DNA from: Pseudomonadota bacterium
GTDB lineage: Bacteria; Pseudomonadota; Gammaproteobacteria; Acidiferrobacterales; UBA6901
Assembly (NCBI GenBank): GCA_027364845.1
Contig: DAHXOO010000006.1
Coordinates: 1 to 64,000 of the forward strand
DNA length: 64,000 nt
Direction: 5' to 3'
Shown: positions 61,428 to 64,000 of the stretch, piece after piece
How positions within the stretch are numbered: position 1 is the stretch's first letter
Layout: the number at the start of each line of letters is the position of its first letter
Program-made: the position numbers and the translations under genes
The notes under the pieces: generated by a model
The model's input: the letters and a program-made list of their open reading frames with translations, nothing else
Database searches by the model: none
What the model was told of the DNA's origin: nothing

Positions 61428-63983
61428 ATGAAGAAACGGATACTTAATTCGCTCGGTTCCCTGTTCGGCCTGCTGATTTTCGGCGTTGCGCTGTGGGCAC
61501 TGCATCATGCTCTGCGACACCACCAATACCATCAGGTGGTCCGGCAGCTCAGCGCCATACCCATAGCACACATCCTGCTTGCCTTTGTCCTGACATTTCT
61601 CGACTACGCCGTTCTGACCGGCTACGACACGCTCGCATTTCGCTATATCGGTCAGCCGCTGGAACTCGGCAAGATCCGGCTGGCATCGTTCATCGGCTAT
61701 GCCTTCAGCCATAATCTCGGGTTCTCGCTGCTTTCGGGCGGATCTGTACGCTACCGGCTGTACTCGTCCTGGGGGCTGTCGGCAATCCAGGTCACCAAGC
61801 TCGTCGCGTTCTGTGGGGTGACCTTCTGGCTCGGCTTTCTTGCCCTAGGCGGGGGGGCATTCCTGCTTGTGCCGCCCACCATACCTGGAGGCCTGCATCT
61901 TCCGTTCGATTCAGTCCGGATCGTGGGCATGCTGTTTTTGGTGCTTACCGCGATCTACCTGGGCTGGTCCGTCCTGCAAAAGAAGCCGCTGCGCGTCTTC
62001 GGCTGGGAATTCTCACTGCCGCGCCCGCAGCTGGCACTCGCCCAGATCGCAGTCGCCGTAACCGACTGGGCGCTGGCGGCCGCCGTGCTGTATGTGCTGC
62101 TGCCGACCGGCAGCGCCTGGAGCTACCCCAAGTTCCTCGGCATCTTTCTGCTGGCCCAGATCAGCGGCATGGTCAGCCAGGTGCCCGGCGGCCTGGGGAT
62201 CTTTGAAACCGTAATATTGCTGTTCCTGTCGCCGGCGATCCCTTCCGCCTCAGTCATCGGATCACTGCTCGTCTTCCGGGGACTGTACTATGTCTTGCCC
62301 CTGGTGCTGGCAGCATCGCTGCTGGGCGGACTTGAGTTGCTTCAGAGGCGCGAGGGCATCAAGCGCGTGGGACGTCTTGTTGGCCAATGGCTCCCGGTCG
62401 TCACACCGCATGTCATCGCCTTTACCGTATTTGTCGGCGGCGCAATCATGCTGTTTTCCGGCGCCACACCAGCCGACCACTGGCAGATCGAGTGGCTGCG
62501 CCGGTTCGAGCCGCTGCCGCTGCTTGAAATATCGCACTTCACCAGCAGCGTCATCGGCGTCTGCCTGCTGATACTCGCGCGCGGTCTGCAGCGCCGGCTG
62601 GATGCGGCCTACCATCTGACCACGGTGCTGCTCGGCCTAGGCATCGTGGTATCCATTCTCAAGGGCTTCGACTACGCAGAAGCGGCAACGCTGGCGGTGA
62701 TGTTCACTGTACTACTTCCGACCCGGCGGCATTTTCACCGCAAGGCCTCGCTCATCAGTGAGCGCTTCAGTGCCGGCTGGATCGCAGCCATCATCTTGGT
62801 TCTGGCCGCCTCGATCTGGCTCGGCATGTTCTCCTACAAGCACGTCGAATACCAAGAAGACCTGTGGTGGCGCTTTGCGTTCTCCGGCAACGCACCGCGG
62901 TTCCTGCGTGCCTCGGTCGGGGCGCTCAGCGTAGTGCTGATCTTCGCGATCATGCGGCTGATGCGCTCGTCGCCTGCGGAGCCGGAACTGCCGGGCCCGG
63001 TCGAACTCGGACAAGCCCGCGATATTGTGCACCGCTCGCGGTATGCAGCCGCCAATCTAGCGCTGCTCGGCGACAAGCATCTGCTGTTCAGCGAACGCGG
63101 CAATGCACTACTCATGTACGGCGTGCTCGGACGCACATGGGTCGCCATGGGCGACCCGGTCGGGCCGCACGAGGAGTGGGAGGAACTGGTATGGCAGTTC
63201 CGGGAGATGGTCGATGGCCACGAAGGCTGGACCGCGTTCTACCAGGTTCGGCCGGACAGCCTGCCCCTGTACCTCGACCTCGGCCTAACGCTGCTCAAGC
63301 TCGGTGAAGAGGCACGTGTGCAGATCGATAGGTTTTCACTGGAAGGCGGGGTCGGCAAAGGAAAACGCAACCTTGTAAACCGCCTTGAAAAGGAAGGCTG
63401 CGAATTCGAGGTCGTGCCTGTAGCCAATGTGCCGCTGCTACTGGGACGTTTCCGGGAGATCTCCGACGCCTGGCTGAACCTGAAGGCAACGCGCGAAAAG
63501 CGCTTCTCGCTCGGGTTCTTCGATGACACCTACTTGCGCAATTTTCCGGCGGCGGTCGTGCGCCGTGGCGGAAATATCGTGGCCTTTGCCAACCTGTGGC
63601 TGGGAGCTGAAAAGGAGGAAATTTCGGTCGACCTCATGCGCTTCGTCCAGGACGCCCCGGAGGGCGTCATGGAGTATCTTTTCATCAAACTCATGTTGTG
63701 GGCAAAGGCTGAAGGTTTCGGCTGGTTCAACCTGGGCATGGCGCCTCTGGCCGGGTTAGAGGACCACACGCTGGCGCCGCTGTGGACTCGTCTTGGCGCC
63801 ATGGTGTTCCGCCACGGCGAACACTTCTACAATTTTCAGGGCCTGCGTCAGTACAAGGCGAAGTTCGATCCAGTCTGGACACCGCGCTATCTGGCAAGCC
63901 CTGGCGGCATCGCACTGCCGCGCATGCTGACCGGCATCGCGACACTGATTTCCGGTGGCTTGAAAGGAGTTATCGTAAAATGA
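61428..63983 (+). CDS. mprF: Bifunctional lysylphosphatidylglycerol flippase/synthetase MprF
   Basis: N-terminal multi-TM flippase; C-terminal GNAT-like domain LLFSERGNALLMYGVLGRTWVAMGDPVGPHEEW...FNLGMAPLAGLEDH. Confidence 0.92.
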   Translation: MKKRILNSLGSLFGLLIFGVALWALHHALRHHQYHQVVRQLSAIPIAHILLAFVLTFLDYAVLTGYDTLAFRYIGQPLELGKIRLASFIGYAFSHNLGFSLLSGGSVRYRLYSSWGLSAIQVTKLVAFCGVTFWLGFLALGGGAFLLVPPTIPGGLHLPFDSVRIVGMLFLVLTAIYLGWSVLQKKPLRVFGWEFSLPRPQLALAQIAVAVTDWALAAAVLYVLLPTGSAWSYPKFLGIFLLAQISGMVSQVPGGLGIFETVILLFLSPAIPSASVIGSLLVFRGLYYVLPLVLAASLLGGLELLQRREGIKRVGRLVGQWLPVVTPHVIAFTVFVGGAIMLFSGATPADHWQIEWLRRFEPLPLLEISHFTSSVIGVCLLILARGLQRRLDAAYHLTTVLLGLGIVVSILKGFDYAEAATLAVMFTVLLPTRRHFHRKASLISERFSAGWIAAIILVLAASIWLGMFSYKHVEYQEDLWWRFAFSGNAPRFLRASVGALSVVLIFAIMRLMRSSPAEPELPGPVELGQARDIVHRSRYAAANLALLGDKHLLFSERGNALLMYGVLGRTWVAMGDPVGPHEEWEELVWQFREMVDGHEGWTAFYQVRPDSLPLYLDLGLTLLKLGEEARVQIDRFSLEGGVGKGKRNLVNRLEKEGCEFEVVPVANVPLLLGRFREISDAWLNLKATREKRFSLGFFDDTYLRNFPAAVVRRGGNIVAFANLWLGAEKEEISVDLMRFVQDAPEGVMEYLFIKLMLWAKAEGFGWFNLGMAPLAGLEDHTLAPLWTRLGAMVFRHGEHFYNFQGLRQYKAKFDPVWTPRYLASPGGIALPRMLTGIATLISGGLKGVIVK

Positions 63984-64000
63984 GCAAACTGTCGAAATCG
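63980..64000 (+). CDS. Start of the next CDS, truncated by window edge
   Basis: ATGAGCAAACTGTCGAAATCG overlapping mprF stop (ATGA). Confidence 0.45.

Overview
64 kb of a GC-rich proteobacterial (beta/gamma-like) chromosome, densely coding and mostly housekeeping. No rRNA, tRNA or CRISPR array was recognised. Main blocks, left to right: partial relA (-); two tandem c-type cytochromes; cbpA-cbpM; lytic transglycosylase; acyP, aspA, gluQ; a complete minus-strand assimilatory nitrate cluster (nasT, leader, nrtA, nrtB, nrtD, nirB, nirD, nasA); pirin; satP-acs; wrbA; hda/permease/pgsA-like divergent from purM-purN; an ECF sigma / membrane anti-sigma / DsrE-like operon; desaturase; a transposase remnant; GGDEF-EAL protein; ABC-F; rhlE; HNH; rpmB-rpmG; radC; coaBC-dut-algC; an ankyrin-ACT protein with a split YeeE/YedE pair and another DsrE-like protein; dcd; apbC; metG; RnfB-like; mprF. 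Items most worth following up: (1) an ECF sigma operon whose anti-sigma factor carries an extracytoplasmic DsrE-like domain, is followed by a stand-alone paralogue of that domain, and has a GGAATAA-N15-CGTC promoter-like sequence upstream; (2) a protein combining a Cys-rich N-terminus, ankyrin repeats, a 6-aa repeat linker and a homoserine-dehydrogenase-type ACT domain, overlapping a split YeeE/YedE transporter and near a third DsrE-like protein; (3) an intercistronic nasT-nrtA leader with two hexaloop hairpins (AAUGAC, AAUGGC) matching the ANTAR antitermination motif and an overlapping intrinsic terminator, all downstream of a sigma54-type promoter. All calls come from reading the sequence and translations; no database search was run.
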